Shown piece by piece: positions 8,442 to 15,421 of a DNA stretch of 19,189 nt (the stretch's first letter is position 1; each line of letters opens with the position of its first letter). Position numbers and translations under genes: made by a program. The notes under the pieces are model-generated. The model ran no database searches. It saw nothing but the letters and a program-made list of their open reading frames with translations, and was not told the DNA's origin. Source of the DNA: Kiritimatiellia bacterium (lineage in GTDB: Bacteria; Verrucomicrobiota; Kiritimatiellia; RFP12; UBA1067); assembly GCA_024405335.1 (NCBI GenBank), contig JAKSOX010000015.1, positions 1 to 19,189 of the forward strand, written 5' to 3'.

Positions 8442-9101
8442 ATGACGCGCGAACGGAAATGCGCCATTCTGTGGTCCGCGCCCTTCGCGCTTTGGCTGGG
8501 CATGCTGATGGCGCTCCCGTCGACGCCCGCGTGCTATGCCGCGCGCACGGCCGCCGTCGCGCTCGTCGGAGCCGTCTGCTTCGCGCTGTCCAAACCGGAA
8601 CGCGCCCTTTCCGCGGATGCGGATCGCCGTCTCGGCCCCGCCGCCGCCGCGTTCATAGGCCTCGCCGTCGCCTTCCTGTGGATCTGGCCGGAGCGGTTCG
8701 ATTTCTACTTGCGGTGGCTGACGCTGCAAAACGCCGCCGACCCGGCGCCAAGCCCCTACGCGACCGCTCCGGCGTGGCTCGTGGCCGTGCGGCTCGTCGG
8801 CTCCGCCTTCGTGATCGCGCCCGCGGAAGAACTGTTTTTCCGCAGCTTCCTCTACCGGCGGCTTCAGTCGCCGCATTGGCTCGCCGTGCCGCACCGCCGC
8901 TTCGATCCGTCCGCCTTTGCGTGGACGGTGGCGCTTTTCGCCTTGGAACACGACCGCCCTCTCGTGGCGGCCCTGGCCGGCGCCGCCTACGGCTTCGCCT
9001 ATTTGCGCGGCGGCATTTGGTGCGCCGTCGGCGCGCATGCGCTCACGAACCTCGCGCTGGGCGCGTGGGTCGTTTCGCAAGGCGCCTGGCGCTTCTGGTA
9101 A
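8442..9101 (+). CDS. CPBP-family membrane metalloprotease, exosortase-associated (CAAX protease-related) type
   Basis: 219 residues with several membrane segments. The three CPBP/Abi active-site motifs are present: EELFFR (Glu129, Glu130, Arg134), FALEH (His170), and HALTN (His199, Asn203). These match the glutamate/histidine set of CAAX prenyl protease (Rce1)-like intramembrane peptidases. The C-terminal pattern, with LRGGIWCAVGAHALTN and an end in GAWRFW, resembles the 'CAAX prenyl protease-related' family that I recall co-occurring with exosortase/PEP-CTERM systems. The general CPBP call is firm and the subfamily call is inference. No exosortase is in the window. The start lies 13 bases after the aminotransferase stop with no strong ribosome site. 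It is the last + strand gene before the convergent junction. Confidence 0.85.
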   Translation: MTRERKCAILWSAPFALWLGMLMALPSTPACYAARTAAVALVGAVCFALSKPERALSADADRRLGPAAAAFIGLAVAFLWIWPERFDFYLRWLTLQNAADPAPSPYATAPAWLVAVRLVGSAFVIAPAEELFFRSFLYRRLQSPHWLAVPHRRFDPSAFAWTVALFALEHDRPLVAALAGAAYGFAYLRGGIWCAVGAHALTNLALGAWVVSQGAWRFW

Positions 9102-9123
9102 CCAAGCGAGTGCTTTCCCCATG

Positions 9124-9351
9124 TCAAGCAAACCTGGCGACGCAAAGCGCGAACGCCAGAAGAACGCACAAAAACGCGAGCAGCCGCTTCCATACGGGAT
9201 TGCGCTTCACCGCGGACGCGGGCGGCGCCTTGCCGAGCATTTTGCAGATGCCCTTGAGCGCCAACGGCACGTCGCCGGGACGGTGCGACAGCCAAATCGC
9301 CGCCAGAATCAGCGCGACGACCGGCACGTATCTGTAGGCATTCCAGTCCAC
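9124..9351 (-). CDS. Small two-helix membrane protein of unknown function
   Basis: 75 residues from a GTG start at 9351. Two hydrophobic segments (VPVVALILAAIW and LLAFLCVLLAFALCV) flank a basic, Pro-rich linker containing SHRPGD. I do not recognise the family. The GTG lies just inside the downstream side of the trmJ stop (TGA 9355-9353), and GGAG at 9362-9359 sits seven bases upstream, so translation coupled to trmJ is plausible. An upstream TTG at 9381 in the same frame would add ten residues inside trmJ. Support is the ribosome site, the position and the membrane-like composition, so this could still be a chance ORF. Confidence 0.5.
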   Translation of the reverse strand: MDWNAYRYVPVVALILAAIWLSHRPGDVPLALKGICKMLGKAPPASAVKRNPVWKRLLAFLCVLLAFALCVARFA

Positions 9352-9352
9352 G

Positions 9353-10126
9353 TCACGGCTCCGAACGGAAACGGGGGCCAATCGGCGGCACGCCGGGATT
9401 CCGGTGCGCCCACATCGTCTGGCGGGCCACGCCCAGAAGCAGCGCGGCGTCGTCCTTGGTGACCACGCCGCGCGAAAACACGCGGTGGATGCCCTGCATC
9501 ATGTGGTCGGCCTTGGTTTCGTCCATGTAGCCGATGTCCTCGAGCATCTCGCGCCACATCTTCATGAGCTGCTCCTTCTGCGCCTGCGGCGCGGGCGGCG
9601 CCTTTTCGCGCGGCGGCTGGTAGCGTCCGGACGCCGTGAAAAGCTCGTAGCACGTGACGAGCACGGCCTGCGCGAGATTGATCGAGGTGTACCCTTCGTC
9701 CACGGGGATGCGGATCAAATGGGTGCATTGGGCGATTTCTTCGTTGAGCAGGCCCTTGTCCTCGCGGCCGAACACGATCGCCACGGGACCCGTCGCGGCG
9801 CGCGCGAGGATTTCGGCGGCGCAGTCGCGCGGCGCGCGCACGTGCTGGCGGTAGAGTCCGCCGCGCGCGGTGGTTCCCACCACGGCCACGCAATCGGCCA
9901 CCGCCTCTTCGAACGTCGCGAATTCTTCGCGCCCGTTCAGCACGTCGTCCGCGTGGACGGCCATCTTCTGCCCTTCGATCCAGTTCTTGTCCTGGATGTT
10001 CGGCGCCGCCAGCCGCAGATGCCGGACGCCCATGTTGGCCATCGCGCGGCACGCGCTGCCGACGTTGCCGGAATACAGCGTGCCCACGAGCACGACCCGA
10101 AGATTTTCCAGTGGATTGTCCGTCAT
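9353..10126 (-). CDS. trmJ: TrmJ-like SPOUT RNA 2'-O-methyltransferase (TrmH family group 1)
   Basis: 257 residues. TrmJ uses S-adenosylmethionine to methylate the 2'-OH of nucleotide 32 in tRNAs. Family features are visible in order: LVGTLYSGNVGSACRAM (Arg27 in the conserved 'N-I-G-x-x-x-R' position), VVGTTARG, the SAM-binding knot FGREDKGLLNEE (119-130), and IPVDEGYTSINLAQAVLV (140-157). A C-terminal helical segment WREMLEDIGY...RVFSRG is typical of TrmJ rather than of other TrmH proteins. About 35 extra residues follow, including DAALLLGVARQTMWAHRN, which looks like a short helical add-on. The ATG overlaps the upstream lipoprotein stop as ATGA. An rRNA target cannot be excluded. Confidence 0.8.
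   Translation of the reverse strand: MTDNPLENLRVVLVGTLYSGNVGSACRAMANMGVRHLRLAAPNIQDKNWIEGQKMAVHADDVLNGREEFATFEEAVADCVAVVGTTARGGLYRQHVRAPRDCAAEILARAATGPVAIVFGREDKGLLNEEIAQCTHLIRIPVDEGYTSINLAQAVLVTCYELFTASGRYQPPREKAPPAPQAQKEQLMKMWREMLEDIGYMDETKADHMMQGIHRVFSRGVVTKDDAALLLGVARQTMWAHRNPGVPPIGPRFRSEP
9359..9362 (-). promoter_or_regulatory. Shine-Dalgarno supporting the GTG start of the small membrane protein
   Basis: GGAG on the coding strand, inside the last codons of trmJ and seven bases before GTG 9351. It favours this start over the in-frame TTG at 9381. Confidence 0.45.
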
Positions 10127-10581
10127 TTCCTCACCTTGCGCCAAGCGCCCTTCTCGCCGTCCTTGTCCGCCGCGCGCCGCCGTGCGCACAACACGCCTTC
10201 GAAACGAAGCGCGAACCCGCGTTCGTCGGAAATCCTCTCGGCGAGCGCGCAGGAGGTGCCCTGTTCGAAATACCGCCAACGGCCGTCGTCCGATTCGTAC
10301 AACACGCCGGCTTCGCTCATCGTCTGGTAGGCGACGAACCGGGGTCCGTCCGGAATCGACACCCGCACCTTCAGGTTGCCGACGAATTTGAGGTGGATAC
10401 CGTTCGGCGCCACGCACTCCGACTCCCGGCGCTCGGAGCCGTAGTCGACGACGATTTTGACGCCTTCTTCGTTCACGAATTCCGCGCTGCGCTTGGCGTC
10501 GAAACGCCATGTCGCGCACCCGCCCGCCAGCAGCAGGCCGCAAACGCCAAACGCCAAACGCCAAACGCACCGCGCCGCCAT
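10123..10581 (-). CDS. Small predicted lipoprotein, function unknown
   Basis: 152 residues. The start MAARCVWRLAF leads into a hydrophobic stretch and the lipobox LLAGGC with Cys22, so the mature protein is probably lipid-anchored in the envelope. Mature residues form an Asp/Glu/Arg-rich, beta-like domain, and the basic C-terminus ends in WRKVRK. I do not recognise the family. AGGAG at 10593-10589, seven bases upstream, selects the ATG at 10581, five bases past the GH127 stop. The stop overlaps the trmJ start as ATGA. Codons 5-14 are written in a perfect four-copy heptanucleotide repeat, so the reading frame could be unstable. Longer upstream in-frame extension would run antisense-like through the GH127 3' end and is not believable. 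Confidence 0.75.
   Translation of the reverse strand: MAARCVWRLAFGVCGLLLAGGCATWRFDAKRSAEFVNEEGVKIVVDYGSERRESECVAPNGIHLKFVGNLKVRVSIPDGPRFVAYQTMSEAGVLYESDDGRWRYFEQGTSCALAERISDERGFALRFEGVLCARRRAADKDGEKGAWRKVRK
10541..10568 (-). repeat. Perfect tandem heptanucleotide repeat (GCGTTTG)x4
   Basis: Four exact copies of CAAACGC on the + strand (GCGTTTG on the coding strand) fill 28 bases within the signal-peptide codons of the lipoprotein gene. Seven is not a multiple of three, so loss or gain of one unit shifts the frame. Gain of one unit would move translation into the frame of trmJ, which is open through the whole lipoprotein gene. Confidence 0.9.
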
Positions 10582-10585
10582 CGCA

Positions 10586-12511
10586 TCACTCCTTGAACCA
10601 AACCTGCATTTCGTTGCCGGGCTCGCGGTTGTCCCAAAGGCAATACGGAACGAGCTTGAGTCCGTTGGACGCCTTGAGCGCGGGATAGGTTTTGCCGCCG
10701 ATCGTGATCGCGTCGTCCGTGAAGGTCGCGTCCGCGGGGAGCGTCGCGTCATACGCCTTGCCGCCGTTGTCGCAGCCCTCGGCGCAGTAGACGATCGGAC
10801 CGCGCATCACCGCGAGCCGGCCGACGTCCTGCTTCACCGCCGAATGCGCCTTCACGCGCTTCACGGACGTCGGCAAATCCACCGTCACCGCGTCGCCAGC
10901 CTTCCATTCGCGGCCAATCGACACGTAGCCGTCCTTGCCCGGACACCCGTTGAGCGCCGCGCCGTTCACCGCGACGGCCACCTCCATGAAACTCGCCGGA
11001 TCCGTCTGCGCGTACAAGTCGCTCGGCACGGGGCTGCCAGTCGCCCAACCCGGAATGCGCACCTTGAGCGTGCGCGGCCCGGCAGGCGCGGAAACGACCT
11101 TGAGCGCGATTTTTCCGGACCACGGATAGTCGGTGTCCACCGCGAATGAGAAGCCGCCCACGGAAGCCGTGCCGGCCATGAATAGATTCCAGTAGACGTT
11201 CTTCTTCCCGTCCGCCGCCCACGCCATCGAGGGCACCTGCGGAATCATGCGCACGTCGTTCACGGGGCAGCAGCTCGTGCCAAACCACTTGCTGCGCTTG
11301 TATCCGCCCTTGGACGCCAGCGGATTCGGGTAGAAGAACTCGTCGCCCGAAAGGGAGATGCCGGAAACGAACCCGTTGTGGAGACCAAGTTCCATCACGT
11401 CAACGTACTTCGTTTCGCCGTAAGCGAGGAACATGCGCTGGTTCCAGAGGATGTTCGCGATCGCCGCGCACGTCTCGAGATACGCTTCGCCCCAGTCGTT
11501 CGGCAGATCGTACGGGCCGTTGAACGCCTCCCACATTTCGCCCCACTTCGGATGCTTGAACCGGTGACGCGCGCCAATGCCGCCCGTCAGGTACAGCTTC
11601 TTGCCGGTCACGTCGCCCCACAGGCGAAGCACGGCATTTTCGTAGGCCTTGTCGCCCGTGAGCGCCGAAACGTCCGCCATGCCCGTGTAAAGATACCCCG
11701 CGCGCACGGCGTGCCCGATCGCCTCGTCCTGCTCCAAAACGGGCAGATGGTCCTGCACCCCCGCGCCCCACGTGGCGCGCAAGTCGCCGCGGCCGCGAAC
11801 GTCGAGGAAGAACTTGGCGAGATCGAGGTATTTTCGCCTCCCGGTGGCGCGGTAGAGTTTGCACAACGCGAGTTCGATTTCCTGATGGCCGGACGTGAGC
11901 TTCAACTGCGTGGGATCCCAGCCGAACGTGCGGCACATGAGATCCGCGGATTTCACCGCCACGTCGAGGAAATTCGTTTTGCCGGTCGCCTCGTACCACG
12001 CCACGGCCGCTTCGATCATGTGGCCCTGGTTGTAGAGTTCGTGCGTCCAGGAAAGCCCTTCCCAGCGCGCCGTTTTGCGGACGCTCTCGGCTCCCAGCGT
12101 GCGGGCGTTGTAGAGATAGCCGTCCGGCTGCTGCGCACGCGCCGCCTGCCCGACGAACCAGTCCACGTACTTCTCGAGTTCGGGATCGGGGCGCTGGGCC
12201 ACGAGATACGCCGCGCCTTCCATCACCTTGAACACGTCGGAATCGTCGAAGTAAATGCCGCCGAACGTGCCCCATGCGCGGTTCGCGGCGTTGGTGAAGT
12301 TCGCGATGCGCGGAGTTTCGTTGCACTTCGCGATGCTGGACTTCAACGTCGCCGTGCGGTTCGTCTCGATGCGGTCGAACCAAAATCCGCCAGTCACCTT
12401 CACCTGCGTCAGCGCCGCCGCGCGAATCGGATAGTCGTGCGGTTCCGCCGCGAACGCGCCCCCGGCGAACGCAACCGCCGCCGCCAAAACAAACGTGGAT
12501 TTATTCTTCAT
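10586..12511 (-). CDS. GH127 family glycoside hydrolase (beta-L-arabinofuranosidase-like), secreted
   Basis: 641 residues with a signal peptide (MKNKSTFVLAAAVAFAGGAFA), so it acts outside the cytoplasmic membrane. The former DUF1680 fold is recognisable from ELYNQGHMIEAAVAWYEATG (159-178), GHAVRAGYLYTG (266-277) and LYLTGGIG. The Zn/nucleophile set matches Bifidobacterium HypBA1, which uses Glu338, Cys340, Cys417 and Cys418: here Glu346 and Cys348 in YLETCA, and Cys414-Cys415 in TSCCP. The enzyme is therefore probably active, releasing beta-L-arabinofuranose or a related sugar from plant or glycoprotein glycans; exact specificity is unknown. A beta-sandwich C-terminal part follows. ATG 12511 begins the signal peptide; ATG 12517 adds Met-Ala. 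No Shine-Dalgarno is seen, and an extended -10 lies directly upstream. Its position behind kamA and before a lipoprotein is unusual for a catabolic enzyme. Confidence 0.9.
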   Translation of the reverse strand: MKNKSTFVLAAAVAFAGGAFAAEPHDYPIRAAALTQVKVTGGFWFDRIETNRTATLKSSIAKCNETPRIANFTNAANRAWGTFGGIYFDDSDVFKVMEGAAYLVAQRPDPELEKYVDWFVGQAARAQQPDGYLYNARTLGAESVRKTARWEGLSWTHELYNQGHMIEAAVAWYEATGKTNFLDVAVKSADLMCRTFGWDPTQLKLTSGHQEIELALCKLYRATGRRKYLDLAKFFLDVRGRGDLRATWGAGVQDHLPVLEQDEAIGHAVRAGYLYTGMADVSALTGDKAYENAVLRLWGDVTGKKLYLTGGIGARHRFKHPKWGEMWEAFNGPYDLPNDWGEAYLETCAAIANILWNQRMFLAYGETKYVDVMELGLHNGFVSGISLSGDEFFYPNPLASKGGYKRSKWFGTSCCPVNDVRMIPQVPSMAWAADGKKNVYWNLFMAGTASVGGFSFAVDTDYPWSGKIALKVVSAPAGPRTLKVRIPGWATGSPVPSDLYAQTDPASFMEVAVAVNGAALNGCPGKDGYVSIGREWKAGDAVTVDLPTSVKRVKAHSAVKQDVGRLAVMRGPIVYCAEGCDNGGKAYDATLPADATFTDDAITIGGKTYPALKASNGLKLVPYCLWDNREPGNEMQVWFKE

Positions 12512-12519
12512 GGCCATGT

Positions 12520-12528
12520 AGTATATCA
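12520..12528 (-). promoter_or_regulatory. Predicted extended -10 promoter for the GH127 gene
   Basis: On the coding strand TGATATACT covers the kamA stop codon. It fits TGnTATAAT with one mismatch and has no good -35. Normal spacing puts transcription start near 12513, about two bases before the ATG at 12511, so the mRNA would be essentially leaderless. There is no Shine-Dalgarno before this ATG, which agrees with that reading. Confidence 0.42.
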
Positions 12529-13398
12529 CAACAGCTCGATCGGCGTTTTGCGTTTTCCGCCCGGAACGTCGGCGACGAAACGCGGCAAACCCAGCCCGCC
12601 GATCTTTTCGGCGCACGCCGCCGCCAGTTCCCGCGCGCGCTCGATCGGCACGCGGAAATGGGAAATTCCCGCCACGGGGTCGCACAGGAATGCGTAATAC
12701 GGCCGCACGCGCGCGCGCTGAAGCGCGCGGAAAAGGTCCAGCAACGCCTCCTCCGTGTCGTTCACGCCCGCCAGCAGCACGGTCTGGCAGGAAACCGGAA
12801 TGCCGCAGCGCACGAGATTCCCGCACGCCTCCACCGCCTCGGGCGTCAGTTCGTCCGCGTGGTTGAACTGCGTGTTCACCCACACCTTGCCCGAACGCCC
12901 CAGCAGTTGCGCCAGCTCGCGCGTGACGCGCCCGGGGTTCGTGCATGGCGCTCGCGTGCACAACCGCACCACGTCCACCTGCGCGAGATCCGCGAACGCC
13001 CGCACGAACCGCAGCACTTCGTCGTCCGGAAGCACCAGCGGATCGCCGCCGGAAAGCAGCACGTCCCGCACCTGCGGGCGCCCCTTCACCCAGTCCACGC
13101 AGTCGCGCAACTGCTCGTCGGTGCGGACCACCTGGGCCGCGCCAAGCAGCCCCTTGCGCGTGCAATGGCGGCAATTCATGAAGCAACTGTCGCTGGTCAT
13201 CACCAGCACGCGGTCCGGGAAGCGCTGCTTCAACCCCCAGCACCCGGCTGCGGATTCGTCCTCGCCGAAAGGATCCGGACCGAATTCGTCGTCCTCGAGT
13301 TCGCGGGGGTCGAAAACGACCTGCCGCCGGAACGCCTCGCTGCGGGCGGCGAGATTCCTGGCGTAGGGGCAGGCGTGCTCTGGGAAGTCGCGGCTCAT
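12526..13398 (-). CDS. KamA-family radical SAM/PLP aminomutase, short form (lysine 2,3-aminomutase / EpmB-like)
   Basis: 290 residues. Members move an alpha-amino group to the beta carbon using an iron-sulfur cluster, S-adenosylmethionine and PLP. The cluster motif is intact as CFMNCRHC (Cys72, Cys76, Cys79), after the family phrase RFPDRVLVMTSD. SGGDP (116-120) and NTQFNHADE follow. The PLP lysine is probably Lys284 in PGGKRKTP, close to the C-terminus. The protein stops six residues later, as in E. coli EpmB, and lacks the C-terminal extension of clostridial lysine 2,3-aminomutase; the N-terminus is also shorter than in both. The candidate roles are making beta-lysine for elongation factor P or as a solute. 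The ATG shares one base with the map stop (TGATG). Confidence 0.82.
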   Translation of the reverse strand: MSRDFPEHACPYARNLAARSEAFRRQVVFDPRELEDDEFGPDPFGEDESAAGCWGLKQRFPDRVLVMTSDSCFMNCRHCTRKGLLGAAQVVRTDEQLRDCVDWVKGRPQVRDVLLSGGDPLVLPDDEVLRFVRAFADLAQVDVVRLCTRAPCTNPGRVTRELAQLLGRSGKVWVNTQFNHADELTPEAVEACGNLVRCGIPVSCQTVLLAGVNDTEEALLDLFRALQRARVRPYYAFLCDPVAGISHFRVPIERARELAAACAEKIGGLGLPRFVADVPGGKRKTPIELL

Positions 13399-14162
13399 CA
13401 GGGGTAGTCGGCCGGCACGGTGAGCACTTCGCAGCCGTCGTCAGTGATGGCCACGGTGTGTTCGAAATGCGCCGCCATGCCGTGGTCGCACGTGACGACC
13501 GTCCATTTGTTGGAACTGTCGACGTACGTCTTCTGGTCGCCCAGCGTGATCATCGGCTCGATGGCGATCGTCATGCCGGGACGGAGCACGAGCTTCGTGC
13601 CGGGCTTGCCGTAGTTCGGAACTTCTGGATCCTCGTGCACGTCGCGGCCGACGCCGTGTCCGATCCAGTCGCGCACCACGCCGAAGCCGGCGTCTTCCGC
13701 CACTTTCTGGATGGCGTATCCCACGTCGCCGAGGTGGACGCCCGGACCGCACGCGGCGATGCCGGCGGCAAGGCACTTCTTGGTGGTTTCCACCAAGCGG
13801 ATCACTTCGGGGTCGGACACGCCCACCATCACGGTGCGGCTGGTGTCGCCGTTGAAGCCGAGCGTGTTCACGCCCACGTCCGTCTTCACGATGTCGCCGG
13901 GCATGATCATGCGGTTGGAGGGGATGCCGTGGATGACTTCGTCGTTGACGCTCACGCACAGCGCGCCCGGAAATCCGCCGTAGCCCAGAAAACTCGGCTT
14001 GACCTTGTTCTTCTGGCAGTAGTCGCGCACGACGCGGTCGATTTCGAGCGTGGTGACGCCCGGCCGGCACGCCGCGGCCGCGAGATCGCGCACTTCCGCG
14101 CTCATGCGGCAGGCGACGCGCATGCGGTCGATTTCCGCCTTGGTTTTGATGTCCACTTTCAT
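13398..14162 (-). CDS. map: Methionine aminopeptidase type I
   Basis: 254 residues. It removes the initiator methionine from nascent proteins in the cytoplasm. All five metal ligands of the pita-bread fold are present: Asp95 (TDVGV), Asp106 (NGDTSRT), His169 (GHGVG), Glu202 (IEPM) and Glu234 (FEHT). His78 of VIHGIP is also conserved. The spacing nearly matches E. coli MAP (97, 108, 171, 204, 235). There is no N-terminal zinc-finger or SH3-like extension, so this is the basic type Ia form. GGGGAG at 14176-14171, eight bases upstream, supports the ATG. The start overlaps the stop of the upstream membrane gene (ATGA), and the stop shares a base with the kamA-like start. Confidence 0.96.
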   Translation of the reverse strand: MKVDIKTKAEIDRMRVACRMSAEVRDLAAAACRPGVTTLEIDRVVRDYCQKNKVKPSFLGYGGFPGALCVSVNDEVIHGIPSNRMIMPGDIVKTDVGVNTLGFNGDTSRTVMVGVSDPEVIRLVETTKKCLAAGIAACGPGVHLGDVGYAIQKVAEDAGFGVVRDWIGHGVGRDVHEDPEVPNYGKPGTKLVLRPGMTIAIEPMITLGDQKTYVDSSNKWTVVTCDHGMAAHFEHTVAITDDGCEVLTVPADYP

Positions 14163-14446
14163 TGCTTCAGCTCCCCGGCGGCGCGCCTTTGCCGCCGCGC
14201 ATAATGGAAATACAGCGCGAGATCCGTGGAAACGAGCGCCACGTCCGCCAAATACACCCAGCAAAGCCACAGCTTCGTCCCCTCCACGAGGTGGGCGGAA
14301 ATGCCGCAGAAATAGCCGGCGATCACGATGATCATGAACGCGGGGCTTTTGCCGTCCACGCGCTTGGCGCGATACGTCCGGGCGATTGCGAACGGCCAGG
14401 AAAAGCCGAACGCGAAGAGCATCGCAAATTCAAGAAACGCCGCCAT
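14159..14446 (-). CDS. Small PQ-loop / SemiSWEET-like membrane protein
   Basis: 95 residues with three predicted helices (about 3-22, 36-53 and 60-81) and a basic, cytoplasm-like tail. The segment FSWPFAIARTYRAKRVDGKSPAF matches the PQ-loop pattern of a Pro in helix 1, then a basic loop ending in a small-residue/Ser turn before helix 2. A single three-helix unit is the architecture of bacterial SemiSWEETs, which dimerise to carry sugars. Small proteins of this type are common and mostly uncharacterised, so transport is inference. GGGTGG lies nine bases before the ATG. The gene begins 45 bases after the rluA-like stop and overlaps map by four bases, so the two are likely co-translated. Confidence 0.7.
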   Translation of the reverse strand: MAAFLEFAMLFAFGFSWPFAIARTYRAKRVDGKSPAFMIIVIAGYFCGISAHLVEGTKLWLCWVYLADVALVSTDLALYFHYARRQRRAAGELKQ

Positions 14447-14491
14447 GCGAAATCCACCCCGCTCAGAATGCGCACCAGGTTCCGACGCGCC

Positions 14492-15421
14492 TCATTTCCC
14501 CATGCCGAAAAGTTTTAGACAGGCCCGGAAGTCCGCCGGCAGCGGACTGTGCCCCTTCAACGTGGCGCCCTTCACCATCGGATCTGGCAGTTCCAGCGTC
14601 GCCGCGTGCAGCATCTGGCGCGGCACCTGCAGCAAACGCGGATCGCGCGCTGACTTCAGGCCGAACGTGCGGTCGCCCAGCACCGGAAAGCGCACGGACG
14701 CCAAATGACGGCGGATCTGGTTCGTGCGGCCCGTTTCGATGCGCACCCGCAGAAACGACGCATCCGGCGATGCCGCCTCGCGCGACACGTGCGACACGGC
14801 GGGCTTGCCGTCCAGTTCCTGGTTGATCGTCTGGTGCGGAAACGGGAACTTGCCCGCGCAAATGGCCGCGTACGTCTTGAGCACGCGGCGCGTCTTGAAC
14901 GTCTCCACCGCCGCAAGGAACGCCGTGTGCGTCTTCGCGAACAGCAGGCATCCCGTGGTGTCGCGGTCGAGACGGTGCACCGCCTCGAGCGTGGGTATCT
15001 TGAGCTGCAGGCGCAGCGCCATTTCGACGCTTTTCGGATCCGCGCAGCTCACCGCGCCGGCGGGCTTGTCGACGATGACGAAATCTGGCGTTTCCGCCAG
15101 CACGCGCACGTGCCGGAGCTCCAGCGACGGCGCGGCGGCGTCCTGCGCAGCGGCGGCGGGCTTGGCGCTGCCGGGCTGGCGCTTCGCGGCGCTCACCACG
15201 GCGCGCGGCACTTCCACCACGTCGCCCGTGCGGAGCGCGTGGTGGGCGATCCAAACGCACTTGCGGTTCACCCAGGCGCTGCGGCCGTCGATGATCGCCT
15301 TGGCCGCGCGGCGGGAAAGCCCGCAACGGGCGGCGAGCAGATCCTGAAGCGACTTGCCGGCTTCGGATTTCGCGACGGCGAACGCTTCGACGTTCCCGCG
15401 GCTGGCGCGCGGCGCCTGCAT
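14492..15421 (-). CDS. RluA-family pseudouridine synthase (RluC/RluD-like)
   Basis: 309 residues. It isomerises uridine to pseudouridine in rRNA or tRNA. An N-terminal S4 RNA-binding domain (about 22-72, with LSRRAAKAIIDGR and VNRK) is followed by a low-complexity Ala/Pro/Lys linker (about 78-98). The synthase domain then follows, with the catalytic aspartate in HRLDRDTTG (Asp152), VDKPAG (117-122), and the late family motif GRTNQIRRHLA. S4 plus this catalytic core suggests the RluC/RluD branch acting on 23S rRNA, but the target uridine cannot be read. The start shares one base with the accA stop (TGATG), so expression follows the acc genes. The HRLDRDTTG core has Thr where many have Ser. Confidence 0.9.
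   Translation of the reverse strand: MQAPRASRGNVEAFAVAKSEAGKSLQDLLAARCGLSRRAAKAIIDGRSAWVNRKCVWIAHHALRTGDVVEVPRAVVSAAKRQPGSAKPAAAAQDAAAPSLELRHVRVLAETPDFVIVDKPAGAVSCADPKSVEMALRLQLKIPTLEAVHRLDRDTTGCLLFAKTHTAFLAAVETFKTRRVLKTYAAICAGKFPFPHQTINQELDGKPAVSHVSREAASPDASFLRVRIETGRTNQIRRHLASVRFPVLGDRTFGLKSARDPRLLQVPRQMLHAATLELPDPMVKGATLKGHSPLPADFRACLKLFGMGK

Noticed and set aside
9102..9123. Possible bidirectional terminator between the convergent genes
   Set aside because: Only a four-base AAGC/GCTT stem with a short T run; too weak to call.
9353..10570. 405-residue continuous frame fusing the lipoprotein region to TrmJ
   Set aside because: As written, the lipoprotein frame with lipobox and ribosome site is the better gene and TrmJ starts at 10126; the fusion is kept only as a possible result of repeat slippage.
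11378..12697. 439-residue + strand frame across the GH127 gene
   Set aside because: Arg/His/Ala-rich shadow of the GH127 coding sequence with no motif.
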